DNA of 64,000 bases from Palsa-504 sp050011155 (GCA_050011155.1 JBEKJP010000015.1:13512-77511), one strand, 5' to 3'. Positions 1 to 9,144 are shown, counted from the first letter of the stretch. Notes: generated by a model from the sequence alone, not told the origin. Numbers and translations are program-made.

Positions 1-637
1 TCCGGTCGTCCCAGCGCAGCGGGGAGTTGCAGTTGATCAGCGAGATCGTGGCCGGGGTCCGCTCGATGATCTCGCGCCCGCCGAACAGGATCTCGGTCAT
101 CTTGATGGTGTCGGCCGCGTTCGGCCCGGACACGACGTTGCCCATGTAGATCTTGTCGGTCAGCGTCTGCAGCGCGTAGATCATGTCCAGGTGCCGCGAG
201 TCCAGCGGGGCGTCGTTCGGCTCGCAGATCACGCCGCCGGCCGAGTCGAGCTCGTCGTAGGCCTGGGACAGGCTGGCCAGCTGGCGGAAGTCCTGCATGG
301 TGGCGTCGCGGCGCACGTCGCCCGCGCGCACGAACGGGCAGCCGTACACCGCGCTGAACACCATGTGGTCGCCGCCGATGTGCACGTTGTGGGCCGGGTT
401 GCGGGCCTGCACGTCGAACTCGCGCGGCGCCTTCGCCACCTGCTCCAGGACGAAGTCCGGGTCGAGCTTGACCACATCCCCGTCCACTTGCTGCCCGGCC
501 TTGGCAAAGAGCTCGACCGCCTCGGGCTTGGCGAACTGGATGCCGATCTCGGAGACGATACGGCGCCAGCCGCGTTCGAGCGTCTGGATCGCGTCGGCGG
601 AGAGGATCTCGTACCTCGGCATCTTGTTCACAAACAT
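1..637 (-). CDS. MttB-family (trimethylamine/betaine-type) corrinoid methyltransferase, N-terminal part
   Basis: The minus strand is open from 637 to the window edge and gives about 212 residues beginning MFVNKMPRYEILSAD. The text resembles the N-terminal half of the MttB superfamily (IQTLERGWRRIVSEIGI; later GGVICEPNDAP and MGNVVSGPNAAD). These enzymes demethylate a methylated amine and pass the methyl group to a cobalamin protein; members without pyrrolysine include glycine betaine methyltransferases. The C-terminal half, where a pyrrolysine UAG would fall, is outside the window, so the subclass and substrate are open. It diverges from the IclR regulator and the corrinoid operon, which supports a shared pathway. 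ATG at 622 is an alternative in-frame start; an in-frame stop lies at 653-655. Confidence 0.85.
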   Translation of the reverse strand, partial: MFVNKMPRYEILSADAIQTLERGWRRIVSEIGIQFAKPEAVELFAKAGQQVDGDVVKLDPDFVLEQVAKAPREFDVQARNPAHNVHIGGDHMVFSAVYGCPFVRAGDVRRDATMQDFRQLASLSQAYDELDSAGGVICEPNDAPLDSRHLDMIYALQTLTDKIYMGNVVSGPNAADTIKMTEILFGGREIIERTPATISLINCNSPLRWDDR

Positions 638-719
638 CGATGTCACCAAGCCTTAAGGGTGCAGCGGCAGCAACTTGACCGATCTTAGACCCCCACCCTA
701 CGATCACATAGTAAAACTC

Positions 720-738
720 GGTCCCATAAAGTGGAACC
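720..738. promoter_or_regulatory. Inverted repeat, candidate IclR-family operator
   Basis: The 19 bases GGTCCCATAAAGTGGAACC form an imperfect palindrome: GGT-x-CCA and TGG-x-ACC around a 5-base centre. It lies in the 100-base gap between the divergent mttB-like gene and the IclR gene. That is where an autoregulatory IclR operator controlling both directions would be expected. The assignment to IclR is inference. Confidence 0.5.
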
Positions 739-739
739 T

Positions 740-1549
740 ATGGCATCAGAACGGACCCCCCAGACGGCCATGAGCAACCAGAGCGGCACGCAGGCCGTGG
801 ACCGCGCGGCTCGCCTGCTCGCGGAGGTCGTGCACTCAAGTGACCCGATGACGTTCACCGGGCTGAGCGCGACCACCGGACTGGCCAAGTCCACCACCTC
901 CCGCCTGCTGCTCGCGCTCGAGCGCAACCACCTGGTCCGGCGGGACGACCATGGCCGGTTCCTGCCCGGTGAGATGTTCGTCAGCTTCGCCTGGCGCGGC
1001 GGCGCGATGGCCGGGCTTGTCGCGGTGGCCCAGCCGTTCCTTGAGCGGCTCGGCAAGGCCACCGGTGAGACGATCAACCTGGGCGTGGCCAGCAACGGGC
1101 TGGTCGAGCAGATCGCCCAGGTGGACAGCACCTACCTGATCGGCGGCACCAACTGGATCGGCCTGTCGGTGCCGCTGCACTGCTCCGCGCTGGGCAAGGT
1201 GCTGCTGGCCTTCGGGGCGGCCCAGCTAACGGGCGGCCCGCTGGAACGGCGGACGGACAAGACCGTCACCAGCGAAACGGCGCTGCGCGCCGAGCTGGCC
1301 ACCGTGCGGACCCGCGGCTACGCGGTGACCGACGAGGAACTCGAACCCGGGCTGATCGCGGTGGCCACCCCGATCCGCGGCTACGACGGCGCCGTGATCG
1401 CGGCGCTGTCGGTATCGGCCCCCACGAACCGGATGAGCACCGATGATATGCCGGCCATCGCCGGGTACTGCGCGGAGGAGGCGGCCGGGCTCTCCGCCGT
1501 CCTCGGCTACCGGCAGCGAGGTGCCAAGCAGACCAGGAAGGCGGGCTGA
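740..1549 (+). CDS. IclR-family transcriptional regulator
   Basis: A 269-residue protein with an N-terminal winged helix-turn-helix (AVDRAARLLAEVVHS, then the recognition-helix region GLAKSTTSRLLLAL, about residues 15-70). An IclR effector-binding domain follows (LHCSALGKVLLAF; GYAVTDEELEPGLIAVATPI; IAALSVSAP). Such regulators bind small metabolites and control divergent catabolic genes, so it is the likely switch for the flanking methylamine genes. GTG at 731 would extend the frame but lies inside the operator-like palindrome; ATG at 770 is a further possible start. ATG 740 is chosen because GTGGA sits just upstream. Three bases separate it from the corrinoid gene. Confidence 0.9.
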   Translation: MASERTPQTAMSNQSGTQAVDRAARLLAEVVHSSDPMTFTGLSATTGLAKSTTSRLLLALERNHLVRRDDHGRFLPGEMFVSFAWRGGAMAGLVAVAQPFLERLGKATGETINLGVASNGLVEQIAQVDSTYLIGGTNWIGLSVPLHCSALGKVLLAFGAAQLTGGPLERRTDKTVTSETALRAELATVRTRGYAVTDEELEPGLIAVATPIRGYDGAVIAALSVSAPTNRMSTDDMPAIAGYCAEEAAGLSAVLGYRQRGAKQTRKAG

Positions 1550-1551
1550 TT

Positions 1552-2217
1552 ATGACGACCGAAGAGCTGCTCAGCGAGCTTTACGACCAGACCCTGGTCG
1601 GCAACAGGCCCGCGGTGCTCGAGCTCACCAACACCGGGCTGGCCCAGGGCCTCGGCCCGGAGACGCTGCTGTACGAGGCGCTGATCCCGTCGCTGGAGGA
1701 AGTGGGCGCCCGGTTCGAGCGGGGCGACTTCTTCGTGCCGGAGATGCTCATCGCGGGCAAGGCCATGGCCGGCGCGCTGGAGATCCTGCGCCCGCTGCTG
1801 GCCGAGACCGGCGCCCAGACGATCGGCAAGATCGTGATGGGCACGGTCAAGGGCGACGTGCACGACATCGGCAAGAACCTGGTCAACATCATGTTCGAGG
1901 GCGCCGGGTTCGAGGTCATCGACCTCGGCGTGCAGGTCGCGCCGGAGAAGTTCGTCGACGCGATCAGAGAGCACCAGCCCGACATCGTGGGCTTCTCCGC
2001 GTTCCTCACCACCACGATGCCGATGTTCAAGGCCAACATCAACGCGCTGAACAAGGCCGGCCTGCGGGACCAGGTCATCGTCATGGTCGGCGGCGCCCCG
2101 GTCACCCAGGAATACGCCGACGTGGTTGGCGCGGACGGCTACGCGTCCGACGCCTCGGCCGCCGTGGTCCGGGCCAAGGAACTCATCGCCCAGCGCCGCG
2201 CTCCAGTCAACGCGTAA
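1552..2217 (+). CDS. Corrinoid-binding methyltransferase protein (MttC/MtgC type)
   Basis: A 221-residue two-domain protein. Residues 1-90 are the helical cap of B12-binding methyltransfer proteins (VPEMLIAGKAMAGALEILRPLL). Residues 95-215 are a Rossmann cobalamin domain with the signature GDVHDIGKNL, whose His is the usual lower axial ligand of cobalt, followed by VGFSAFLTTTM and VMVGGAPV. It would take methyl groups from the MttB-type enzyme and present them to the folate methyltransferase next door. The length is normal for the family. Downstream spacing is 36 bases. Function is firm at family level; the methyl donor is inferred from the neighbour. Confidence 0.93.
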   Translation: MTTEELLSELYDQTLVGNRPAVLELTNTGLAQGLGPETLLYEALIPSLEEVGARFERGDFFVPEMLIAGKAMAGALEILRPLLAETGAQTIGKIVMGTVKGDVHDIGKNLVNIMFEGAGFEVIDLGVQVAPEKFVDAIREHQPDIVGFSAFLTTTMPMFKANINALNKAGLRDQVIVMVGGAPVTQEYADVVGADGYASDASAAVVRAKELIAQRRAPVNA

Positions 2218-2253
2218 CTAGAGGCCTAGCAACGCCCCGGAGGGAACCAGCCC

Positions 2254-3135
2254 GTGCACACCATCCTGTCCTCGGCGACCAAGACGGTGCGGATCGGCCA
2301 CGACCAGCCGTTCGCCATCATCGGCGAGCGGATCAACCCGACCGGCCGGAAGATCTTCCAGCAGCAGCTGCGCACCGGTGACCTGTCCCGGGTCGAGATC
2401 GACGTCAAGGAGCAGGTGGCCGGCGGGGCCATGCTGCTCGACGTGAACATGGGCACGCCGCTGGCCGACGAGGCCGAGCTGATGCGGCAGGTCGTCCCGC
2501 TGATCCAGGGGCTGACCGACCTGCCGCTTGTCATCGACTCCTCGATCATCGAGGTGCTCGACGCCGGGCTGGCCGCCTACCAGGGCAAGGCGCTGGTCAA
2601 CTCGGTGACGGCCGAGGACGAGCGGATGGAGGCCATCCTCCCGATCGTGAAGAAGTACGGCGCCGCCGTGATCGGCCTGCCGAACGACGAGGAGGAGATC
2701 CCCGAGGAGCCCTCCCGGCGGCTGGAACTGGTCCGCAAGCTGATCGACGTGGCGACCGAGAAGTACAAGATCGACATCGCCGACATCGTGATCGACCCGC
2801 TGGCCATGCCGGTCGGCGCCGACACCCTGCACCCGACCCGGACGATCGAGACCATCGCGATGATCAGGGCCGAGTTCGGGGTGAACATGACGCTGGGCGC
2901 GTCGAACGTGAGCTTCGGCATGCCGGACCGGCACTCGATCGCGTCCGCGTTCCTGCCCATCGCCATCAGCGCCGGGCTGACCAGCGCGATCATGGACGCC
3001 CGGGCGCCGCAGATCGTCCGCGCGGTCAAGGCCGCCGACCTGGTGCTCAACCGCGACGAATGGGGCGGCAACTGGATCGCCGCGCACCGCGCCCAAAAGG
3101 CGGCGGCCGAGGCGTCGGCGCCGGGTGCCACGTGA
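2254..3135 (+). CDS. Methyltetrahydrofolate:corrinoid methyltransferase (pterin-binding TIM barrel)
   Basis: A 293-residue protein of the DHPS-like pterin-binding family (IIGERINPTGRK at about 20; LDVNMGTP; LPLVIDSSIIEVLDAGL; NSVTAEDERM; LGASNVSFGMP). This family, which includes the AcsE, MtvA and MtgA types, transfers methyl between corrinoid proteins and tetrahydrofolate. Here it should produce methyl-H4folate from the methylated corrinoid protein upstream. The start is GTG 2254, with GGAGG at 2239-2243. The stop overlaps the next gene's GTG by 4 bases, indicating coupled translation. Dihydropteroate synthase for folate synthesis is the main alternative, but the sequence and operon argue against it. 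Confidence 0.92.
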   Translation: MHTILSSATKTVRIGHDQPFAIIGERINPTGRKIFQQQLRTGDLSRVEIDVKEQVAGGAMLLDVNMGTPLADEAELMRQVVPLIQGLTDLPLVIDSSIIEVLDAGLAAYQGKALVNSVTAEDERMEAILPIVKKYGAAVIGLPNDEEEIPEEPSRRLELVRKLIDVATEKYKIDIADIVIDPLAMPVGADTLHPTRTIETIAMIRAEFGVNMTLGASNVSFGMPDRHSIASAFLPIAISAGLTSAIMDARAPQIVRAVKAADLVLNRDEWGGNWIAAHRAQKAAAEASAPGAT

Positions 3136-4988
3136 CGGCGGTCGAGGAAACGGGTGCCCACCCCGTTCGGATCAATCTGATCTTTAATGACAAACCGGTA
3201 CGAGTTCCGTACGGCGTGACCCTGTTCGACGCGGCCAGCTGGAACGGCATCGCGATCGACTCGACCTGCGGCGGCCATGGCACCTGCAAGAAATGCCGGG
3301 TCAGGATCGCCGACGACCCGCCCGCGCCGTCCAGCCTGGACATCAGGGCCTACAGCGCGCAGGAGATCAAGGACGGCTGGCGGCTGGCCTGCCGGACCAC
3401 GGCCACCCGGGACACCCAGGTCGAGGTGCCGCCGCTGACCACCCGGCCCAAGGCGGCCACCGTCGGCGTGGGGCGCCAGGTCATCTTGCGCCCGGCGGTG
3501 CAGAAGCGGTACCTGGAGCTGGCCGAGCCGAGCCTGGCCGACCAGGCCACCGACCTGGAGCGGGTGCTGGCCCAGCTCGACGACCTGGAGCCGCGGGCCG
3601 ACCTGGCCGTGCTGAAGACGCTGGGCCGGACGCTGCGGGAGGCCGACTACAAGGTCACCGCGGTGGTCGTGGACGACGTTCTCATTGCGGTCGAGAGCGG
3701 CGACACTACCTCGAGGAGGTTCGGCATCGCCTTCGACCTGGGCACCACCACGGTGGTGGCCACCCTGCTCGACCTGTCCACCGGGACCCCGGCCGGGGTG
3801 GAGTCCACGCTGAACTCCCAGCAGCCGTTCGGCGCCGACGTGATCACCCGGATCAGCGCGACCATGATGGATCCGGGCAACCTGGACAAGCTGCAGCGGC
3901 TGGCCCAGGAGACGCTGGCCGAGCTGGCCCGGGCGGTCTGCGCGCAGGGCGGGGTCGAACCGCACGAGGTGTACGAGGTGGCGGTGGCCGGCAACGCCAC
4001 CATGACCCACCTGGTGCTCGGCATCGATCCCGAGCCGCTCGGCATGGCCCCGTTCATCATGGCGACCCGGCTGTACCCGGAAGTGCTCGCGGCCGACCTG
4101 GGCCTGGCCCAGATCACGCACCCGCGGGCGCGGGCGGTGGTGTTCCCGGCGTTCGGCGCGTACGTGGGCGGTGACATCACCGCCGGGCTGCTGGCCAGCG
4201 GGATGGACCGGGACGCCCGGGTCCGGCTGTTCGTGGACATCGGCACCAACTGCGAGATCGTGCTGGGCAACCGGGACTGGCTGCTGGCCACGGCCGCGCC
4301 GGCCGGGCCCGCGTTCGAGGGCGCCGCGATCAGGTGCGGGATGCGGGCCGCCGACGGCGCCATCGAGGTCGTCACCATGACCGGTGAGGACGTGGTCCTG
4401 AAGGTGATCGGCGACGCCGAGCCGCAGGGCCTGTGCGGCTCAGGCCTCGTCGACGCGGTGACCGGGCTGGTCAAGGTGGGGCTGCTCGACTCCTCCGGGC
4501 GGTTCGTGCCGGAGGAGCAGGCCGCTGCGCTCGCGCCGGGGTTGGCGGGTCGGCTGACGACCATCGGCAAAGAGCGGGTGTTCGTGCTGCACTGGCGGGG
4601 CGCCGCTGAGGACAGCATCTACCTGTCCCAGCGCGACGTCCGCGAGCTGCAGTTCGCCAAGGCGGCCATCGCCACCGGCTGGCAGATCCTGCTCGAGGAG
4701 GCCGGGCTGACCGCGGCCGACGTCAAGCAGGTGCTGCTGGCCGGGTCGTTCGGCAGCTACCTGTCGGCGGCCAGCGCGATCAGGATCGGCCTGGTTCCCA
4801 AGATCCCCGTGATGCGCGTGGTGGCCGCGGGCAACGTGGCCGGCGAGGGGGCGAAGATGGCGCTGCTCAGCCTGCGCGAGCGGGCCGGCGGCCTGGCGCT
4901 GCTCGAGGAGGTGAGGTATGTCGAGCTCTCCGACCGCGGCGACTTCAACGACCGCTTCGTCGAGCAACTGCCTTTCCCCGCTTCGTGA
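3132..4988 (+). CDS. RACE-type reductive activator of corrinoid proteins (2Fe-2S plus ASKHA domains)
   Basis: A 618-residue protein. Residues 15-95 form a plant-type [2Fe-2S] ferredoxin domain with clustered cysteines (STCGGHGTCKKCRVRI, later LACRTT). Residues 200-600 form an actin/Hsp70-like ASKHA domain (FDLGTTTVVATLLDL; FVDIGTNCEIVLGN; LCGSGLVDAVTGLV; LLAGSFGSYL) of the RACE/DUF4445 type. These proteins use ATP to reduce inactive Co(II) corrinoid back to Co(I). That role fits the adjacent corrinoid protein. The frame is open further upstream (3060), but GTG 3132 overlaps the previous stop as GTGA and matches where the ferredoxin fold begins. Confidence 0.92.
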   Translation: MTAVEETGAHPVRINLIFNDKPVRVPYGVTLFDAASWNGIAIDSTCGGHGTCKKCRVRIADDPPAPSSLDIRAYSAQEIKDGWRLACRTTATRDTQVEVPPLTTRPKAATVGVGRQVILRPAVQKRYLELAEPSLADQATDLERVLAQLDDLEPRADLAVLKTLGRTLREADYKVTAVVVDDVLIAVESGDTTSRRFGIAFDLGTTTVVATLLDLSTGTPAGVESTLNSQQPFGADVITRISATMMDPGNLDKLQRLAQETLAELARAVCAQGGVEPHEVYEVAVAGNATMTHLVLGIDPEPLGMAPFIMATRLYPEVLAADLGLAQITHPRARAVVFPAFGAYVGGDITAGLLASGMDRDARVRLFVDIGTNCEIVLGNRDWLLATAAPAGPAFEGAAIRCGMRAADGAIEVVTMTGEDVVLKVIGDAEPQGLCGSGLVDAVTGLVKVGLLDSSGRFVPEEQAAALAPGLAGRLTTIGKERVFVLHWRGAAEDSIYLSQRDVRELQFAKAAIATGWQILLEEAGLTAADVKQVLLAGSFGSYLSAASAIRIGLVPKIPVMRVVAAGNVAGEGAKMALLSLRERAGGLALLEEVRYVELSDRGDFNDRFVEQLPFPAS

Positions 4989-5012
4989 GGCAGTGCTGGC
5001 TGGGGAGGGGTC

Positions 5013-5864
5013 ATGACCGGCCTGGACGCGCTGCTCCGCGCGCCTCGTTACGAAGTCATCCCGGCCAAGGCGACCGAGCAGGCGGTACTCGATCACGTTC
5101 CGGCCGGGATGACCGTGACCGTCACCGCGTCGCCGGTCAGGGGGCTCGAGCCGACGGTCGACCTGGCCGAGCGGCTGGCCTCGCGCGGGTACCGGATAGT
5201 GCCGCACCTGGCCGCGCGTTCGGTGGAGAGCCAGCAGCATCTCGACGCCATCGTGGCCCGGCTGACGGCGTGCGGGGTGGACGACGTGTTCGTGCCGGGC
5301 GGGGACGCGTCGGACCCGGCCGGGCCGTTCGACGGCGCGCTGCCGCTGCTCGAGCGGCTGACCGAGATGGGCCGGCCGTTCGCCCGGGTCGGCATCACCG
5401 GGTACCCGGAGAGCCACCCCAAGATCCATGACGACATCACCGTCCAGGCCATGTGGGACAAGCGCAAGCACGCCACCTACATCGTGAGCAACGTGTGCTT
5501 CGACCCGGCCGGCCTGGGCCGCTGGATCCAGCGGATCCGGGCCCGTGGCGTCACCCTGCCGCTGTACGTGGGGCTGGCCGGCCCGGCCGAGCGGGGCAAG
5601 CTGCTGAAGATGGCCGCGGTGGCCGGGGCGGCCGAGTCGGCTCGCTTTATTACCAAGCACCCCGGCTGGATCCTGCGCTTCTGGGCGCCCGGCGGGTACA
5701 GTCCCGACCGGTTCCTCGACCGCGCGGCTCCGTTTATCATCTCGCCGGCCGCGAACGTGGCCGGCTTGCACCTGTTCACCTTCAACCAGCTCCAGCCGGC
5801 TGAGCAATGGCGCACGGCCGCGCTGGGGCGCACCGGAAATGACAAACGACTACTCGCGGGATGA
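5013..5864 (+). CDS. Methylenetetrahydrofolate reductase-like protein (MetF family)
   Basis: A 283-residue TIM-barrel protein with features of MetF-type reductases: TVTASPVRGLEPTVDLAERL, IVPHLAARSVES, DVFVPGGDAS, RVGITGYPESHPKI and YIVSNVCFD. In this operon it most plausibly oxidises methyl-H4folate to methylene-H4folate, the reverse of the biosynthetic direction. GGGGAGGGG precedes ATG 5013. The stop overlaps the next ATG as ATGA. It is weakly conserved relative to housekeeping MetF, so the direction and cofactor (NADH or reduced flavin) are inference. It could instead be a dedicated paralogue while the biosynthetic metF lies elsewhere. Confidence 0.8.
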   Translation: MTGLDALLRAPRYEVIPAKATEQAVLDHVPAGMTVTVTASPVRGLEPTVDLAERLASRGYRIVPHLAARSVESQQHLDAIVARLTACGVDDVFVPGGDASDPAGPFDGALPLLERLTEMGRPFARVGITGYPESHPKIHDDITVQAMWDKRKHATYIVSNVCFDPAGLGRWIQRIRARGVTLPLYVGLAGPAERGKLLKMAAVAGAAESARFITKHPGWILRFWAPGGYSPDRFLDRAAPFIISPAANVAGLHLFTFNQLQPAEQWRTAALGRTGNDKRLLAG

Positions 5865-8389
5865 GCTTTATGACTGATACTCCGGCCCGGCCCCAAAGTG
5901 CCAGCGCTGTCATCATCGGCGCCGGCATCGTCGGCAACAGCCTGGTGCACCACCTGGCCCTGCTCGGCTGGAAGGACCTGGTCCTGGTGGACAAGGGCCC
6001 GATGCCGAACCCGGGCGGCTCGACTGGCCACGCGTCCAACTTCATCTTCCCCATCGAGTACTCGAAGATGATGTTCGAGCTGACCGAGGACAGCACCGCG
6101 CAGTACAAGGAGCTCGGGGTGTTCACCGAGAGCGGCGGGATCGAGGTGGCCCGCACCTCGGAGCGGATGATCGAGCTGAAGCGGCGCGTCAGCCAGGCCA
6201 AGGCGTGGGGCATCCCGGCCGAGGTGATCACCCCCGGCGAGGTGCGCAAGCTGGTGCCGTACCTGGACGAGTCGGTCATCTTGGGCGGCGGGCACTTCCC
6301 CACCGTGGGCGTGGTCGACTCGCTGCGGGCCGGCACCCTGATGCGGGAGGCGGCGCAGAAGTCCGGCGCGCTCACCGTGCTGGCCGGGACCGAGGTGTAC
6401 GACATCTCAGTGCGAGGTGGGCGGGTGCGGTCGGTGACGACCAGCGCGGGCGAGATCCAGACCGGCAACGTGGTCATCTGCTGCGGGGTCTGGTCGCCGC
6501 GGATCGCCCGGATGGCCGGGGCCCGGATGGCGCTCACCCCGTGCGTGCACCAGATGATCAGCGTCGGCCCGATCGCGCTGTTCGCCGACACGCCGGGCGA
6601 GATCTTCTACCCGATCGTGCGCGACGTGGACACGAACATGTACGAGCGTCAGCACGGCGGTGACATGGAAGTCGGCTCGTACGCGCACCGGCCGATCATC
6701 GTCGCGCCGGACGAGATCCCGTCCATCGAGGAGTCGGTGCTCTCGCCGACCGAGCTGCCGTTCACCTCCGACGACTTCGACCCGCAGCTGGAGCAGGCGC
6801 TCGAGCTGATGCCCGAACTGCTCGGCGACGAGAAGGCCGGCATCAGGTACGCGATCAACGGCCTGATCTCGATGACCCCCGACGGGCACCCGCTGCTCGG
6901 CCAGATGCCCGAGGCCAAGGGCCTGTGGTCGGCGGCGGCGTCGTGGATCAAGGAAGGCCCCGGCTGCGGCCGCGCCGTCGCCGAGCTGATGTCGGGGCTG
7001 GTGCCCACGGTCGACGTGCACGAGGCCAACGCGGCCCGGTTCTACCCGTACCAGCAGACCGCCGAGCACGTCCGCGGCCGCGCCCGCGAGGCCTTCAACA
7101 AGATGTACGGAATTGTGCACCCCGCGGAACAGTGGAGCTCCTGCCGCCCTATCCGGGTCGGCCCGGCCTACGAGCGCGAGCGCGCCCTCGGCGCCGTGTT
7201 CTACGAGACGGCGGGCTGGGAGCGGCCGTTCTGGTACGCCTCCAATTCGTCTCTGCTGGAGAAGTACGCGGGCCAGCTTATGGAGCGCTCGGCCGAGTGG
7301 GAGTCGCGCTGGTGGTCGCCGGTGATCAACGCCGAGCACCTGGCCATGCGGGACGCCTGCGCCGTGATCGACCTGTCCGCGTTCGCCGTGCTCGAGATCT
7401 CAGGCCCGGCCGCGCTCGAGGCGGTGCAGACGCTGTCGGTGGCGCAGATGGACCTGCCGGCCGGGCGGGTCGTGTACACCTCGTGGCTGGACGACAAGGG
7501 CGGCTTCCGGGCCGACCTCACCGTGATGCGGCTGGCGCAGGACCGGTTCCGGGTGGTGACCGGCGGCGCCGACGGGATGGCCGACGCCCAGTGGATCCGC
7601 GAGCACCTGCCGCCGGGCGCGTTCCTGGCCGACCTCACCTCGGCGTGGACGACGATCGGGCTGTGGGGCCCGAAGGCCAGGGACGTGCTCGCCTCGGTAA
7701 CCGACGATGACGTATCGCACGAGGCGTTCCCGTTCGGCACTTGCCGGGAGATCGAGATCGCCGGGATCGTGGTGCTGGCATCGCGGATCTCCTACGTGGG
7801 CGAGCTCGGCTGGGAGCTGTACGTGCCGATCGAGCAGGGCCAGCGGCTGTGGGACGCGCTGTGGCAGGCCGGGCAGCCGCACGGCCTGGTGCCGGCCGGC
7901 ATCGGGGTGTACGGCACGACCGGGCGGCTGGAGAAGGGGTACCGCGCGTTCGGGGCCGAGCTGACTCCGGACTACACCCTGGTCGAGGCGGGCATGACCC
8001 GGCCCAAGGTCAAGCCGCAGTCCTTTATCGGCAAGGACGCTTACCTGAAGCAGCGGGCCGAGCCGCCGTGCGCGGTGCTGTGCACGCTGACCGTGGACTC
8101 GCACTCCTCGGCCGACGGGACGCCGCGGTACATGCTGGGCGGGGAGCCGATCTTGTCGCTAGCCGGCGAGCGGCTGGTCGACGCCAAGGGGCGGCCGTCG
8201 TACGTGACCAGCGCGGGCTCGGGGCCCTCGGTCGGCCAGCACCTGCTGATGGCATACCTGCCGGCCGCGTCGGCCGTGGAGGGCACCTCGCTGCTGGTGG
8301 AGTACATGGGTGAGCAGTTCCCGGTGACGGTGGCGCGGGCCAGCGCGACCCCGCTGTTCGACCCTTCGAACTCGCGGATCCGGAGCTGA
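5861..8389 (+). CDS. Dimethylglycine/sarcosine dehydrogenase-like flavoprotein fused to a GcvT domain
   Basis: An 842-residue two-part enzyme. Residues 12-400 are a DAO-type FAD domain (VIIGAGIVGNSLVHHL; GGSTGHAS; GGGHFPTVGVVDS; INGLISMTPDGHPLLG). Residues about 430-840 are GcvT-like folate domains (ACAVIDLSAFAVLEISGP; YVGELGWELYVPIEQ; LVPAGIGVYGTTGRLEKGYRAFG). This is the architecture of dimethylglycine and sarcosine dehydrogenases, which oxidise N-methyl groups and trap formaldehyde on tetrahydrofolate. Electrons should leave through the EtfBA encoded next. It would complete betaine breakdown after the first, corrinoid-dependent step. ATG 5870 is an alternative start. The exact substrate cannot be told from sequence alone. 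Confidence 0.9.
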   Translation: MSFMTDTPARPQSASAVIIGAGIVGNSLVHHLALLGWKDLVLVDKGPMPNPGGSTGHASNFIFPIEYSKMMFELTEDSTAQYKELGVFTESGGIEVARTSERMIELKRRVSQAKAWGIPAEVITPGEVRKLVPYLDESVILGGGHFPTVGVVDSLRAGTLMREAAQKSGALTVLAGTEVYDISVRGGRVRSVTTSAGEIQTGNVVICCGVWSPRIARMAGARMALTPCVHQMISVGPIALFADTPGEIFYPIVRDVDTNMYERQHGGDMEVGSYAHRPIIVAPDEIPSIEESVLSPTELPFTSDDFDPQLEQALELMPELLGDEKAGIRYAINGLISMTPDGHPLLGQMPEAKGLWSAAASWIKEGPGCGRAVAELMSGLVPTVDVHEANAARFYPYQQTAEHVRGRAREAFNKMYGIVHPAEQWSSCRPIRVGPAYERERALGAVFYETAGWERPFWYASNSSLLEKYAGQLMERSAEWESRWWSPVINAEHLAMRDACAVIDLSAFAVLEISGPAALEAVQTLSVAQMDLPAGRVVYTSWLDDKGGFRADLTVMRLAQDRFRVVTGGADGMADAQWIREHLPPGAFLADLTSAWTTIGLWGPKARDVLASVTDDDVSHEAFPFGTCREIEIAGIVVLASRISYVGELGWELYVPIEQGQRLWDALWQAGQPHGLVPAGIGVYGTTGRLEKGYRAFGAELTPDYTLVEAGMTRPKVKPQSFIGKDAYLKQRAEPPCAVLCTLTVDSHSSADGTPRYMLGGEPILSLAGERLVDAKGRPSYVTSAGSGPSVGQHLLMAYLPAASAVEGTSLLVEYMGEQFPVTVARASATPLFDPSNSRIRS

Positions 8390-9144
8390 TGGTGGAAATA
8401 CTCGTCTGCATCAAGCGCGTCCCCACCGTGGGCGGCAAGATCGCGGTGACCCCGGACGGGCAGGAGGTGGACACCCGGGCCTCCGGCTTCTCCATCAGCC
8501 CGCACGAGGAGTGCGCGGTCGAAGAAGCAGTGCAAATTACCGAACGGGCTGGCGGCTCCGTATCGGTACTGACCCTCGGGCCCCCGGAGGCGGTCGAGCA
8601 GCTGCGCGGCGCGCTGGCTCTCGGCGCGCACCGCGCGGTGCTGCTGGAGACCGACGGCCGGGAGTTCGGTCCGATCGCGACCGCTTCCGCCATCGCCGCC
8701 GAGGTCCGGTCGGGGTCTTATGACCTGGTCCTGCTGGGCAACGAGGCGGCCGACACCGGTGACTACCAGGTCGGGGTGCGGCTCGCGCACGAGCTCGGGT
8801 GGCCGGTGGCGACCGGGATCAAGAACCTGTCGGTGTCTTCTGACTCCGTCGTGGCCCGGCGGGAGTACCGGGGTGTGGAGGAGGCCTACGCGCTGCCGCT
8901 GCCGGCCGTGCTCACCGTCAAGGAAGGCATCAACCTGCCCCGGTACCCGTCGCTGCCCGGCCGGCTGCGGGCCAAGCGCGCGGCGGTCGATACGTCCGCG
9001 CCGGTCCATGTCGTGGAGGGGCTGCGCAAGGAGGCGCTGCGGGTGCCGGAAACCAGCAAGCACCAGGCCTCGGTGCTCGGTGAGGGGGTCGACGCGGTGC
9101 CCGCGCTGGTCCGTGTCCTGGAGGAGTGGGGGGTGCTGTCATGA
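8389..9144 (+). CDS. etfB: Electron transfer flavoprotein, beta subunit
   Basis: A 251-residue EtfB: MVEILVCIKRVPTVGGKI at the start, SPHEECAVEEAVQI, SVLTLGPPEA, LGNEAADTGDYQVGVRLAHELGWPV and LPAVLTVKEGINLPRYPSLPGRLRAK. It forms a heterodimer with EtfA and accepts electrons from the dehydrogenase upstream for delivery to ETF:quinone oxidoreductase. The A of the preceding TGA is the first base of its ATG, and its own stop overlaps etfA by 4 bases, so the three are translationally linked. A dedicated ETF pair is common beside dimethylglycine dehydrogenase operons. Confidence 0.95.
   Translation: MVEILVCIKRVPTVGGKIAVTPDGQEVDTRASGFSISPHEECAVEEAVQITERAGGSVSVLTLGPPEAVEQLRGALALGAHRAVLLETDGREFGPIATASAIAAEVRSGSYDLVLLGNEAADTGDYQVGVRLAHELGWPVATGIKNLSVSSDSVVARREYRGVEEAYALPLPAVLTVKEGINLPRYPSLPGRLRAKRAAVDTSAPVHVVEGLRKEALRVPETSKHQASVLGEGVDAVPALVRVLEEWGVLS

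Noticed and set aside
638..739. Possible cobalamin riboswitch before the corrinoid genes
   Set aside because: The divergent gap is only about 100 bases and holds no B12-box-like sequence.
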